Notes under the pieces: model-generated | The model's database searches: none | What the model was told of the DNA's origin: nothing | Seen by the model: only the letters and a program-made list of their open reading frames with translations | Program-made: the position numbers and the translations under genes | In this document: positions 1 through 11,588 of the stretch, piece after piece | Layout: each line of letters starts with the position of its first letter | How positions within the stretch are numbered: the first letter of the stretch is position 1 | Source of the DNA: Aricia agestis | Taxonomy: Eukaryota > Arthropoda > Insecta > Lepidoptera > Lycaenidae | Reading direction: 5' to 3' | Assembly: GCF_905147365.1 (NCBI RefSeq) | Contig: NC_056428.1 | Location: 40,281,001 to 40,345,000, forward strand | DNA length: 64,000 nucleotides

Positions 1-87
1 TGATTTTGATTTTATCGACAAAATAGTGGATTTCCATTGAATGTCACTTTGTCTTGTCTAACTCTCATTTTGTCTATCCGTCCGTAG

Positions 88-324
88 AAAGAAACCGTTT
101 CTATGGTGAACATGCGACGCCAGCAGGTGGTTTTTGGGACACACAACCGAATGTCGCGCAACCGAAGCAGGAGAAACCTGCGGAACCACCGAAACCGGCG
201 GAACCAGCTAAGCCGAAGAAGAAACCAGCGGTTGCCGCAACCAATAAGAAGGAGACCACCCCGGCCGCGGAATTCGAAGTCTGGTGCAACAACATGCTGG
301 CGTCCTGGAGTTACAAGATTGATG
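88..324 (+). CDS. Gigyf: GIGYF exon (internal), proline/lysine-rich spacer
   Basis: A pyrimidine-rich tract ending in cgtccgtag precedes base 88, and the donor is GTCAGT at 325. The exon enters with two bases of a codon and ends with the first base of the Val codon completed at 955. It encodes GFWD, then a P/E/K-rich low-complexity stretch (PAEPPKPAEPAKPKKK) and WCNNMLASWSY, which corresponds to the alpha-helical WC-Q-ML segment of GIGYF2. Confidence 0.82.
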
Positions 325-3003
325 GTCAGTTATGTATATTGTATACTCTATCCGCGTTAAGCATTTTTTTTTTATAATAAAAATGACACCGACTCCACAA
401 CAACCCAATCAGCAATTTTGCTTTAGTCGCCGTCTTAATGTCGGCGATATTATTAGGACACAAAAGTAAATTTATCAACTCACACCGTGTGAACAGCCAG
501 CCAGCTAGCGACTAGTCGTCAACTTGATGTCGCTGGTTAATAAATAGTCATCGTTAAAATATGTGAAAACGTGGATGTTTGTAACTACTGTGTGCAAAAA
601 CTACTTGACGAATCGTCATGAAAATTTGTACACATACTCTCGGGGATATCAGAAGTAACATAGGATACTTATAAAATAGCGGACGAATTCGCGGGCAACA
701 GCTAGTACTACATACAACTGATGCCATACTGTGCGTTGGGTTGGTGTAATGTGCGATAACCTTTACTATGATTGATCGATACGAGAATTGCGGCTTCGTT
801 GACAAAAGCTGCGAGCTCTCTTTGATTTGTGTGCCTAAGGTTCCCACGCGACAAACGAATTTTGGCGCAACGGAGTTGCTGACGTCATCGAAGTATGTTT
901 AATAAAGATGTTTTTATTTACTACTTATATATTATTATTATTATACAATTCCAGTGCCCACATTCGTCGGCTTCCTCAAGGACATCGAGTCACCGTACGA
1001 GGTGAAAGACTACATCAAGTGCTACCTCGACGAGTCCAAAGACTCGAATGACTTCGCGCGACAGTTCCTTGAGAGACGGTATTTATACAAAACTAGCTGT
1101 CCCGGCAAATGTTGTTTTGCCATATACAGTATTTCGCCCATGTTATTTTATTGAAGTGACTAAATAAGTATGGCACCATGGCAACGTCACATAAACAATG
1201 GTCGCCCTCAGTCTCGAGTTGTAATAATTTACTATTATTTATTCAACAAATGCACTTATCAATATAAAAAAGAGCCAGTAGCCGATTCTCAGACCTACTG
1301 AATTTGCATATAGGTAAGAATCAGTAAAGCAGTTTCGGAGGAGTATGGTAACTAACATTGTGACACGAGAATTTTCAAGTGATGAAATATATTTCACCGG
1401 GTCATCTAGTATTATATAATTACTAGACGTTCCGTGCGGCTTCGTCCGCGTGAATTAGGAATTAGAAACCGTACATTTCCCGCAAATGAATAGCGTATGT
1501 CTCACTTGGTCTGTTCTATATTTATGTGCCAAATTGCTCCAATAGTTCGTGAGATAAGCACTTTCAAATATTTTCCCCCGTTTTTTTCACATTTTCCTCT
1601 GTATCTTCGCTCCTATTAGTGTTAGCGTGATAATATATTTCCTATAGCCTTCCTCGATAAATGGGCTATCAAACATTGAAAGTTTTTTTTTCAAATCGGA
1701 CCAGTAGTTCCTGAGATTAGCGCGTTCAAACAAACAAACTCTTCCGCTTTATAATATTAGTATAGATGAGTCATAACTCATCTACAATAGTTCCCTTGCT
1801 CATCGTATGACGCCTTTTCCGTTGACAGGTCTAAGTTGCTTCGTGTCGGCATGGTGACCCCGTCGGATGACCTCTGCTCGCCGGCGATGGCGATCAACCC
1901 GCGCAACTCCGGCTCCGACTACCAAGAGGTGAAGGTCAGTTGAGGTCAACTTACACCTCGTCCATATACGGCGATTATTGAAACTGCGCGAATGCAAAAT
2001 GTATGGGAATCTATTCGCAACTGCGCACGGAGGGAATTATTTATTTTATTTATTTATTTTAAGAAGGAAATACGGGAGGTTTATAGATAAGGTCTAAAGC
2101 TGTCTCCACACCAAAGCACGAAGTGGCACGAACCCGGCGGGGTAATGCCGGCGGGCAAACCCGGCGGCTTCTGAATGTTGCGATTCAGACGCCGGCCCGG
2201 CGGCACGAACCGGGCGGCTTCGGGCAGCGGGCAACTGAATGAGTGCAAGCCTCCGGCAAGTTTGTTTAAGCCCCGGCCTTGCCCGGCGGGTTGTGTCGCC
2301 GAGCCGGCGGCTTTGATGTGTAGACAGCTTAAAAGTTGACGCGCCCCACGCTCTGTAAGTTAGACCCGTGTAGATGACAAATAATATTCCACAAAAACCC
2401 AATGATTGCTACTATCAAGTATCAAACTGTACCACATTTTCCTTGGCATGGCTGATGCGGTAATTTATCAATGTAAACACGTCCAGTATTCAACATCGTC
2501 TTTCGATGTAGATCAGCAATTTACGTCAACGTTACGTAAAAATGCACGTCTTTTTTCCTCTCTTTCTCCGTTTTAACTATAGCAAAAGTAGAATACGTAT
2601 TGTGCGGTCCTCATCTAGATGAGTAGTGAAGAATGTAGCAGTTTTACTAGGAACGGCGACGTACAATGTTGCTATGTCGTCATGTACATTTTACGTTAGG
2701 TTAACGTGCACGTCTTATCAACGTACCGTGCCACGTTACCGCACCGTTCCACGTTGACGACGTCGTGACGTGGAGATGTGTATAGGCCCTGACACTAATA
2801 TAAATCGTCACCAATGTTTGCGTGTACAAACATTCAAACTTTCATCTTTACAATGATAGATTATGTGGACATGTATCACTTTACAGGGCAAAGGGAAGAA
2901 GACGAAAAAGAACAAGATGCTAAAAGTGGACGCGCGCATACTAGGCTTCTCGGTAACCGCTTCCGAGGACCGAATCAACGTCGGTGACATTGACACCGTG
3001 TGA
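88..3003 (+). CDS. Gigyf: GIGYF-family gene, 3' part (4 coding exons)
   Basis: Join of 88-324, 955-1078, 1829-1934 and 2887-3003 gives 194 codons including the stop, with matching phases at every junction. The product matches the C-terminal part of GIGYF1/2 proteins (Gyf in Drosophila), adaptors that bind 4EHP and proline-rich partners to repress translation in the cytoplasm. Landmarks in order: GFWD, a proline/lysine-rich spacer, FEVWCNNML, VPTFVGFLKDIESPYEV, FARQFLERR and the conserved end LGFSVTASEDRINVGDI. The N-terminal part, including the GYF domain, lies upstream of base 1. All introns are GT-AG. The final tail lacks the extra residues after the E/D-T motif seen in vertebrate proteins. 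Identification rests on recalled family motifs. Confidence 0.88.
955..1078 (+). CDS. Gigyf: GIGYF exon, conserved helical block
   Basis: Acceptor attccag at 954 and donor GTATTT at 1079. The product starts VPTFVGFLKDIESPYEVKD and ends FARQFLERR, the most conserved block of the GIGYF C-terminal half. Length 124 bp: 2 + 120 + 2, phase-compatible with both neighbours. Confidence 0.9.
1092..1378 (+). repeat. Interspersed repeat, family A
   Basis: Begins ACTAGCTGTCCCGGCAAAT and ends in ACACGAGAATTTT, inside the second visible GIGYF intron. Related copies start near 6015, 23843, 56101, 56288 and 61746, with a reversed copy at 45129-45432. Class unknown; it looks like the 3' part of a non-autonomous element common in Lepidoptera. 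Confidence 0.7.
1422..1766 (+). repeat. Interspersed repeat, family C
   Basis: Begins ACTAGACGTTCCGTGCGG and ends with AACTCTTCCGCTTTATAAT plus a short AT tail. It sits directly behind the family A copy. Related copies lie at 24050-24436 and 24809-25097. No coding potential. Confidence 0.65.
1829..1934 (+). CDS. Gigyf: GIGYF exon, variable segment
   Basis: Acceptor tgacag at 1828 and donor GTCAGT at 1935. The 106-bp exon continues the ERR codon and reads SKLLRVGMVTPSDDLCSPA and NSGSDYQEVK, ending in phase 0. This segment is poorly conserved in the family, so its assignment rests on splice sites and phase. Confidence 0.8.
2097..2331. mobile_element. GC-rich MITE with terminal inverted repeats
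   Basis: Ends are near-inverted: AAGCTGTCTCCACACCAAAG on the left and CTTTGATGTGTAGACAGCTT on the right. The interior is strongly GC-rich with repeated CCCGGCGG-type motifs, unlike the AT-rich intron around it. About 235 bp, non-coding, within the last GIGYF intron. Confidence 0.7.
2887..3003 (+). CDS. Gigyf: GIGYF terminal exon
   Basis: Acceptor ctttacag ends at 2886. The 39 codons include a lysine-rich basic patch (GKGKKTKKNK) and the hallmark C-terminal peptide LGFSVTASEDRINVGDIDT, then TGA at 3001-3003. The basic patch followed by L-GFSV-AS-ER-N-GEI is diagnostic of GIGYF proteins. Confidence 0.9.
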   Translation, partial: GKGKKTKKNKMLKVDARILGFSVTASEDRINVGDIDTV

Positions 3004-3610
3004 ATCGTTACTAGTGTCTAACTCGCCATGTGATATCCGCCTCGACTTGTGTCAACTGTAGCTAACTTCTATACAGCTACCGCATCTTCTGTTAATGCGA
3101 TAGCTGTTACATTTTATCTTCAATTAGCTACTGTGTGAAAAACGGCCTGGTTTACTAAAAATTACCTGTTTTTACACTTTAGCTACAGTGTCAAAAGTTT
3201 TAAACTAGAATCCCGTGTTTTTGCTATTGCGTCAAATTAATAATTGTCAATGAAGTGGTTTATCCACACCCACCCTTTATACACTGATCGTGGATGACCT
3301 TGATTATTTGCTAAATTAAATGTTAATTTCTAATTTTTATATAGTACGGTCGCAGGAGGAGAGAAACTCACTTGTCTTATCGCTGCTTGTCTCACTCGCC
3401 CGCGAAAAAATTAGTATCGTTTTTACGCGTGCGAAAGAGACAAATATATTATAGATCAATGGCCGACTGTCTTTGTACCTAGTGATCGTACTTAAGTTGT
3501 ATACATTTTAATTTTTTGGATTAACTGTCATCATAACAATATGAGCCATTTAAACTAGTTTTCATATTTCATATGCATGCAGTATCAAATAAATATATTG
3601 TAAGGAATTG
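3004..3610 (+). other. Probable GIGYF 3' UTR
   Basis: AT-rich sequence without a usable frame following the GIGYF stop. An AATAAA hexamer lies at 3588-3593, about 585 bases after the stop. The transcript end is inferred from that hexamer only. Confidence 0.45.
3588..3593 (+). terminator. Candidate polyadenylation signal of GIGYF
   Basis: A canonical AATAAA lies downstream of the GIGYF stop, and no other gene on this strand is nearby. Such hexamers are common by chance in AT-rich DNA. Confidence 0.4.
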
Positions 3611-3984
3611 TGGACTGATTATCTTCTAAATTAATTACTAAGAAATCCATTAAATTTATGTTAGTAAATTTACAGTAGTAACTTTGTTTGAATAAAAAAT
3701 TTGAGTATTTTGGATTTCCTTTAAAGTGTAAAATGTTCAGAATAATGATTAAATATTACCTTTTATTAACTCGATCTGGTACTATATTGTTGTCACGGTG
3801 ATTTAGTCACTTATAAACATGACTTTTTAAATGCTGCGTCTTGAGGTTGGTCGTATCTAGAATAGTTTTCTTCTCATTGAATAATAGGGAATGTGCATTT
3901 ATCTGCGTTCGCTTAATAATTTCGGAAAGGCAACAGATATAATATGAAATATGCTATGCTAAATGCGAAGGCAATATCAAAGTT
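3611..3984. other. Intergenic, nothing recognised
   Basis: AT-rich DNA between the probable GIGYF transcript end and the Gypsy-like remnant. It might include the remnant's 3' LTR, but I saw no matching copy next to the gag end (5840-6010). Confidence 0.4.
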
Positions 3985-5665
3985 TGATCAAACCAAGGCC
4001 ATCTTCCTTCCTTAAATCCTTACCTCTACCAATTTTTTCAACTTCAGATCTGTTTCAGATCTGTCCTTTCCAAGATCTTTTTTCACTCGGTATGGCCTAA
4101 AATATTTTGCTTTCAGTTTTAAGGCATTACCGAACTGAGTTCGCTGGCTGGCTACAAGATCACCCTCTTTGTACTTAGCTCCTTTTCGTTTCTTATCATA
4201 TTAAGTCCTGCTTTTTTCTCGAATTCTTAATATTTGAGATTTAAGCTTCTTTTCTTATTTCATCTCTTTTCTGCATAAAATCTATCCTGTTTTCTTCTTT
4301 TTTTTAAATTTTTTAAAATGTCCATATCTTCTTTTAGTTTTATTTTTAACCCAGTTAACAGTTCAAACGGAGTTGTGTTTAAAGATCTGATAAGTACCGT
4401 TGATAACACGTTGAAGCTTGCTAACATACTTGTACCAGTGGCCTGGTTCTTCAATGCACATCTTTGTTAGCGTCGAAATGATAATACGATTCAGGCGTTC
4501 AACTTGTCCATTTCCTCGTGGTATTCCAGTGGTAATGGTTAAATGTTCAATTTGTTCCTCCTAGCAATATTCCTCAAACTCTTTTCTTGTAAAAGCTGTG
4601 CCTCTATCGGTTATTATTATTCTTCTTGGGTTACCATATTCCTTTTGGTGCAATTTTAGGTTTTCGACAGTTTCTTTTGCTGTCACTGATTTCACTGGAT
4701 ATATCCACACAAATTTGGTAAAGAGTATCAAATGGCAAATCGGCTTTAAGAGTCCTTCTTTCTTGCTCAATTTTCTATTGGCTAGTATACAAGGTGCACA
4801 GGTAGACATCATTCTTTGTATTTTAGTTTCTAAGTTCTAAGGAATGAAGTATTATTTCTCTACTATATCCTTCACCTTCTTATATCCAAAATACCATGAG
4901 CTCTTTTTAATAATTACTAAGTCCATTATTTCGGGAACTGCTAATTTCTTTTCCACACCTTTGTAAATTACATCGTTTTCTAAAAAATAATCTTTATAAT
5001 CCTTTTCTTTTAATATTTTCTTTTATGGTTCTCAATTTATCATCTTCATCTTGAGCCTTCTTAATTCTACCGTGAAGCTCTACATTCACCAAGCGTAATA
5101 TCTTTCTGGAGGTAGAGTACCCAACGAGCAATTTTAGCTGGCACATCTCTCTTCAAAGTTTTTTGAAATACTTTACAATTTTAAATTATAATTCCAATAA
5201 GATATCTTGTAAATTATTTAACTTCTTCAATAACTGCTAAAGCTTCTAGCTCACAGCTGCAGCACTGCTGAGGTTCAGTAGTTTTCCTACTCATATAATG
5301 TACTGGTAGTTTGATTCGTTGCCTCGTTTTTTTCACGTGCTCATTAATTCATGAATCTGCTTGCTATTAACAGATTCCGGAAATTCTCGGATGATCGCGG
5401 CGGTCAGCTCGTCATAAGTACGAAATGTTTTCTCCGTTTTTAGCCACAATTCTGCCGTTTCGAGACAAACGTCAACGGGCTATAATGAGTTTTTGCTAAG
5501 ATGTCTATCTCAGCGTTGTCGTCGACATCTTGGCACCATCTTACCGATGAATATGTCATATCGTCGGACGTCGCCGGTGAATTTCGGCAAAGATTCCATC
5601 GAGTTCCATGGATTGCCCGTAGTGGCTCCCTCGTTATTTTTGCTGCTCTCGGCCATGATTTCGTC
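3985..5665 (-). pseudogene. Collapsed Ty3/Gypsy-like retrotransposon (gag, RNase H, integrase remnants)
   Basis: Read on the minus strand from about 5660 downward: a gag-like start (MAESSKNN, LPKFTGDVRRYD), ELWLKTEKTFRTYDEL and AIIREFPESVNSKQIHE typical of Gypsy gag; then directly RNase H (LPVHYMSRKTTEPQQ, ELEALAVIEE, PAKIARWVLYLQ); then integrase (TDRGTAFTRKEFEEYC, TGIPRGNGQVERLNRII) and the integrase C-terminal part (YKEGDLV, KLKAKYFRPYRV) near 4160-4000. Protease and reverse transcriptase are missing, so gag is joined to RNase H by an internal deletion. Several stops and frameshifts remain. I could not find clear LTRs. Not functional. Confidence 0.8.
4561..4812 (-). pseudogene. Integrase core fragment of the Gypsy-like remnant
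   Basis: Open stretch of 83 codons with CAPCILANRKLS (end of an HHCC zinc region), VKSVTAKETVENLKL and ITDRGTAFTRKEF, where the Asp of TDRG corresponds to the second catalytic Asp of retroviral-type integrases. It stops at 4561; the following GIPRGNGQVERLNR, holding the third acidic residue, continues past that stop near 4560-4470. Part of the region between the zinc domain and the core is missing. Confidence 0.75.
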
Positions 5666-6014
5666 GTCTTCACTCTTCTTACCGCCAAAACCTCGCGTCG
5701 ACGTCGTGTGGAGGTTATGCCGGCCGGTCGTGTCGTGTGCCGGTGAATTGCGTTTACTTTGTTTCGTCGTAAAACGTCGGAATCTTCTAAACTTTATTGT
5801 TCAACACTTAGACCTCCTATCCCGGTCTAAGATAAAACACTTTTAATCTCGTTATTTGTTAAATTGATAATATAATTTTAAATGTTCAAATCAATTTAAC
5901 TCGTTAAAATTATAAAGCACTTTTCGTCACGGCGTCGTACGAGAGGGAGACATAGACAAGAATTATTCATAGATCATATCATAGACTATTCCAAAGATCT
6001 TACTTTTATAATTT

Positions 6015-6944
6015 ACTAGCTGTTCCGGCAAATGTTGTTTTGCCATATAAAGTATTTCGCCCATATTATTTTATTGAAGTGACTAAATAAGTATGGCACC
6101 ATGGCAACGTCCAACGCTATCCCGTCGCACAAACAATGGTCGTCGTCAGTCTTGAGTTGTAATAATTTACTATTATTTATTCAACAAATGTACTTATCAA
6201 CATAAAAAGTAGTCAGTAGCCGATTCTCAGACCTACTGAATCTATATTAATATTATAAATGCGAAAGTATCTCTGTCTGTCTGTCTGTCTCGCTTTCACG
6301 CCAAAACTACCCAACCGATTGTAATGAAATTTTGCATACAGATAGTCTAAAGCCTGAGAAAGGACATAGGCTACTTTTTTTACTGGAAAAAAGGGTTGTA
6401 AGGGGGTGAAAATACGAAAATTTGTTCAAATTAAGTTAGTTCCAAAAATTCATACTAGATGGCGCCGTGCGTCTCTTACATCGCGCTAACGCTTGCCCAA
6501 CATCTTTCTATAAGAGGTGGTATCATCTTTATTCGAGTTTGAATTTTTTTTTTCGATTGTTATTTCTTTTTTACGTTATTTAATAAGTCAGTACTTTATA
6601 TACAGTGACGTAACCTTAAACCTATCAATGATAAATAGTTTATGGGTAAAGTTGTGTAATTGGGGGGCTAAATAAGCTTTTTTAAAGTTTGGCATAATAT
6701 ATAAAGTTTAATTAAAAAAAATGAAATATTATGTGCACACTGCACAGCTGTTTTGATTTAGGGGGTACCAGGGTTTTTTTTATAAAAGCTTTTGACACAA
6801 ATTTTGTTGACATCGCGCGCTATAAACTGAAGTCCACGCGGACGAAGTCGCGGGCAACAGCTAGTATGCATATAAAATTTAGTAAAAACCAGTAAAGCCG
6901 TTTCGGAGGAGTACGGTAACTAACATTGTGACACGAGAATTTTA
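6015..6944 (+). repeat. Family A repeat split by a later insertion
   Basis: 6015-6241 matches the left part of the copy at 1092, and 6867-6944 matches its right part (TTTCGGAGGAGTACGGTAAC ... ACACGAGAATTTT). The join in the 1092 copy is continuous, so 6242-6866 is an insertion. Confidence 0.72.
6242..6866 (+). mobile_element. Family B element inserted into family A
   Basis: Starts with ATTATAAATGCGAAAGT followed by a (CTGT)n run and the CCAAAACTACCCAACCGATT block; ends with GGACGAAGTCGCGGGCAACA and GCTAGTA. These ends are typical of RTE-type non-LTR retroelement 3' regions in Lepidoptera (established only as a general pattern). No open frame. Partial copies lie at 26520, 27415, 34045, 61240 and 63188. 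Confidence 0.65.
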
Positions 6945-7184
6945 TATATAAGATTTCGCTATGCATGATTTGCATCTCTTATATTCACAATTTATTATCC
7001 GATTCAATGTGGCGCACATTTTTTAAAACTTTGAAATAAAATATGGCGACTTTCAAACGTCAAACTAACGTCAGATTTAGTTCTCTTTCCCCGTATTGGG
7101 GGCGTTGATTCCGCTTCAAATAGGCACAAAAAACAGCTGGGTATCATAAGTCAGTGATAAAAACTAAACCAATTTTCAATTTGA

Positions 7185-7446
7185 CAAGAGACTTCAACCA
7201 TAAATAAAAGAGTAAAATTTGTGTGTATAGGCTTGTCAATCAAAATCTCCTAGTGTGTGTGTTGTAGTTGTAATGTTTTATTTGTTAAATTTTTTTATGA
7301 TAAAAGCATAATTTCAAAATAATATTAGCTCGATGCACTCCTTCACCATATAAACTATAACTGCAAAATTTCAATCACCTACGTTTCCGTATTTTTCGTC
7401 AAAAGGGATCCAAAGTTTTTCGCTCGCGTATTAATATATAGATATA
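7185..7446 (+). repeat. Interspersed repeat, family P copy 1
   Basis: Shares a long near-identical stretch with 54170-54455: CAACCATAAATAAAAGAGTA near the start, a TGTGTGTGTTGTAGT tract, GCTCGATGCACTCCTTCA, and the end CGTATTAATATATAGAT. Non-coding. Confidence 0.7.
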
Positions 7447-8940
7447 ATGAATGAATATTCATCTTAATAAGATTTCTTTTAAGTTCTTAAAGATCTATAT
7501 GAACTTTAGCACAATAAAGAAGTCTGGGTGATGAAAATTGTAACTATATTTAATTGTTATTATTTGACTTGAGTTAATAAGCATTGAATTTTAACACTAA
7601 ATCTGATAATACTGCAGTGGTTTAAGTGTATCTAGAGTTATTTACAGAAACAAGTATGCACGTCTTGTTTTTGATCGAAAACGTCGAATCAGCAATAACT
7701 TTTTCTTTAAGGTTAGCCTTTACAAAAACTGTCTTCCAGTTAATTAATATTTTAAACTATCTACTTAAAAATATATCTTGCCGCCCTCGGAATTTAGGCT
7801 ATTTATCATAAAACTCTTGCTTCAGACATTTTTTTGGTATAAAGTCACATGTAAAGCCCTTAAATATTCACATAGCGAATATCTTTCCTCTCTATCATTT
7901 TCTTCTGGTTTATATTCCTTTGTCTGGCACATTGGAAAAGTCTCATGACGGACAAAGACACGACTGTTGACTTACGCTTTTTCCCTTGAATACTTTCATC
8001 TTCCTTTAGTTACATACTTAATCGATTACGACAGAGTACTTATCTGTAATTTGTAACAAAGCCGTCTTTACCTTAACTATACTGGGAATAAAATTAAATC
8101 GTAGTTTAGTTAAGCTAGCTAGCTGTCTTTATATTATAGTAGAATACTTCGATTTGATCGTCTAAAAATAAGAAATAATATTGTTGCATACTGGTTAAGT
8201 AATAATATTACTATTCAACGGTCGTACTGTGTGCTCTTTAAAATTCGTATTATACCTCTTTCAGATAATATGCCATATTAGGTAATTTTAAAATTTTATA
8301 TTAATTGTGCAGTTTTCGATGTCACTTTAAAAATAACTTTTTAATATTTCACGGCAATAATATTTTATGTAGCATCTAAAACGTGAGACCGTATAAAACT
8401 AGTAGAATAACATTCTATTGTCTTCCATTTGGCTTGTGCTACTATTTCTAGAAAGTCTACAAGATTACTATAGAACCAAATAGTCAAGGTTATACTATCA
8501 GTGAACAGAGGACAAAGCTACATGTAAGCTTTATATTTCACTACTACAAGCATAATATGTAGGTACATAGTACCTACATATATAAAAAACTGGGCGGTGG
8601 GCACGTAATGCCGCGTACATACTTGTAGTAGTGCGATCGAATTAAACTCTGTAGCGTTTCAGTGTCTATTATTTTACTCTGTGGTATCAGTATTCGTGTA
8701 TAAAGGGTGTCCCAATTGTTTTCGCATTAAACGAGTGTCATTTTATCCCGATATTTTGGCAGCGGATCTTTAAAATATCTGTCAGTTATCTGTAGGATAA
8801 AACTTATGTGTCGTTTAGTGCGTGCGTAGAACGTGACAACGCTCGATGGTATCCATCGACGGTTGACCGTCACTTTCGCGTTGTAAGTCAATTCTATTCG
8901 AGAATAATCACTATCTACTTTTAATAACAGTCAGTAAAGT
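7447..8940. other. Intergenic, nothing recognised
   Basis: AT-rich DNA with only short chance frames. No element ends or motifs that I can name. Confidence 0.4.
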
Positions 8941-9191
8941 CATAGTAAAAGGAGGGGAAGTAAGTTATCTTCATACAAAGGCACCGCGCGCAGCTTGTAT
9001 GTGTGCGCCATAGTATCAATGCGTCGCGACCTACGGCACACAACAAAATATCGGCGGTACCGGCCTTATAAAACTGGCCGAGATTTTGTTGTGTGCCGTA
9101 CGTGGCGACGCATTGATACTATGGCGCACACATACAAGCCGCGCGCGGTGCCTTTATATGAAGATAACTTACTTCCCCTCCTTTTACTATG
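8941..9191. mobile_element. Long foldback (palindromic) element, 251 bp
   Basis: The left arm begins CATAGTAAAAGGAGGGGAAG and the right arm ends with its complement CTTCCCCTCCTTTTACTATG. Arms of about 115 bp each are nearly perfect over GCGCACACATACAAG and CAATGCGTCGC blocks, around a short centre near 9060-9085. The open frames here on both strands are by-products of the symmetry. Likely a MITE. Confidence 0.8.
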
Positions 9192-10194
9192 GTAAAATCT
9201 TTCGTCTTTGTCACGTCTTTCCCTCGTTGTTAAGGTGATATCAGATGGTTCACGCGAATGAATTAAATTCACTTTTGTTTTAAAACGCATCGCTTAAAGT
9301 TCAAAGTAAAATACGAAAATGAACAAAAAATATCCCTCTGATATCGGTTTAAACGGGGACAGACATGTTTCTGGCTGATATTGAAAATCTTAGTCCGAAT
9401 CGCTGTTCGGCTTCTTTAAATATCATGCTCCCTCTTTCATTATTACGAAGAGGGAGACAGTGATATTTAATCAACGATTAACTTTAACAAGCGTCGGTGA
9501 AAGGACTTAAGCTGTCTCATTAATATACTCAGTGTAATTTTTAACACGCTTGTGTTCGGTAATAATATTGTGCCTTTCGTTTTCGATGGAAGATCTATGT
9601 ACATACTACTATGTATACATTTAGTTGTGCGTGCGTTTAGTGTGTGCGTGAGTCTCGCCTCTGTTTAGCTCACATAAGAACATAAAATTCAATATTTAAA
9701 TGTATTTTAAACGCACATTTGGAGGTCGAAACATTGAAATTGAAATTGAGTGTATATTGATTACATTTTGCTAAAATGTAACCAATATACTGTATTTTCT
9801 GCTAAAATGAACTTCAATAATGAAATACTAGTCGAAAATGTCTTGAACAAGTGAGAATGTAATAACTTATGTACATACAAAAAATAATTTACTATTTATT
9901 TTAAAACTGGCTCTGGTTAGTTAGAAACACGACTTATGCCCGGATTCAGAGGTTTATTGACAGGAGTTTATCTTTTCGCTAGCGTTGTTGATTGGTTAAT
10001 TTTTTGACGCTAGCCAATCAAAAGCGACAGTAAAATATAAACTCCGGTTGTAAAAACTCAGAAACGGGGCATTAATAAACTGACACTTTGCTGGATAGAT
10101 TTAATGTTATGTATGAATGTATTATGTTAAAATTGCACAATATTATGTTAATGTGACGTCACACAAGATTTAATCTTCCCCACAAATGTATTTA
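9192..10194. other. Intergenic, nothing recognised
   Basis: No supported gene. A short inverted pair lies around 9950-10070 (CCGGATTCAGAGGTTTATTG versus CAGAAACGGGGCATTAATAA), possibly an old MITE, too diverged to delimit. Confidence 0.35.
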
Positions 10195-10352
10195 CGGCCG
10201 TTCCCAATATTTGATCTATCTCTGGTTTTGCCCTACTAGAGATAGGAATAGCTCACAGTTGACATAAAATATATGTCTCTAATGTCTAATCTGAGCTATT
10301 CCTATCTCTAGTAGGGCAAAACCAGAGATAGATCAAATATTGGGAATGGTCG
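10195..10352. mobile_element. MITE with about 60-bp inverted arms
   Basis: The left arm starts CGGCCGTTCCCAATATTTGA and the right arm ends TCAAATATTGGGAATGGTCG. Both arms carry CTGGTTTTGCCCTACTAGAG or its complement. 158 bp with a short unpaired centre; non-coding. Confidence 0.8.
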
Positions 10353-10402
10353 TTAGTGTACCTACTCTCTTTTTCTTTCGACACTTACGTACCGTCTAAG
10401 AT

Positions 10403-10502
10403 GCGGACTTACGTCATTTGGTCGGGTTATGTCAGTTTTATGTTAGTCATGATAAATCGGCTGGGCTTGATATGACGCATCATATTTACGTAGGTCCGTA
10501 GG
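10403..10502. mobile_element. Short MITE (ACTTACGT ends)
   Basis: Left GGACTTACGTCATTTGGTCG, right ATTTACGTAGGTCCGT, giving imperfect inverted ends. A related copy lies near 26438-26526, and TTTGGTCG fragments recur near 35170 and 47280. Confidence 0.5.
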
Positions 10503-11588
10503 TTGGATAAGTACCATTTAAATGGTACGTAAACTATTTTATGTCACAAAATGTTTATGTCACCACTTTTTAACTATTCACGGTATACTTACTAATCAAC
10601 TTGGACTCTTTCTGCAACTGCCTACGGGTTTATTCCGCGGCCTAATATCGTGATTTCGCATTCTGTGGGCAAGCTTCAATTTTGTTGTAGGCTAGTTATT
10701 ATTCCGAATTGATTAAGTACAGTGAGCAATCTGACGCAAGAGGCAACTTGCCCGATATTTTATGTTGTTACTTGAGGTTTACTGTATACTGTGTTTAGAA
10801 ATTTCAAGCGCCATAGGAGCGGTATTTTGTTGCGAAATGCCGCTTAAATGCTACAACATTCTATACATTGCTCCGTTGCGGTGAATTGCGTCTGAATAGA
10901 ATAACGCATTGTATGCCAAAATACCATAAACGTAATTCAAGATGGTTACCTTCCTACTTTATGTATTATGTGTCGTTCCGTCATAATCATAACATCTCGT
11001 CCGATGTATAAATTTAGCATATCATCATTTATGTTACATATTATAATATTATATTATGATGTAGCATGTCTCTTGATATGCCACATTCATCGTGAGTCGT
11101 CAATCATCGCAGCAGAGCAATGTGGCATACTCGGCATATTAAAAAAGCACTGTCCCTATCGTGAACGATAATTTTAAGAGTTTGTATTTTGTAACTGATT
11201 TGTTCTAGAATCGTTATTTGTATAATGTATGGTATATTATATTTCCCGATAAAATATATTCAAATCACCCGGAATGTTTTGTAAATTTGGGGTCTAGATG
11301 ACCTATAAACGGACCGTTTAGACCCCAAGATCAGGTCCAGACTTGATTTGAGTGGTCGCTGATTCATGCATAATAACATTGTTCACTGAAATGATTTTAA
11401 AATGTTAAAGTGTTCTTCTGTACATAAGTGGAGTGTATAAGAGCTTTAGCATTCAATTGTGCAAGTTGACATGCATATTTATACAAATATTTTGTATACG
11501 TGGCAGTGGTGACTTGTATACATTCTCGGCTCGTATATACGTCCACCGATCATACCATTAAAACTATAAAATCAACTGCCCGATTAAA
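10503..11588. other. Intergenic, nothing recognised
   Basis: AT-rich. An inverted pair around 11095-11175 and a 67-codon chance frame at 10968 have no family features. No gene supported. Confidence 0.35.

Noticed and set aside
8995..9290. Two similar small proteins encoded on opposite strands
   Set aside because: Result of the foldback symmetry of the 8941-9191 element.
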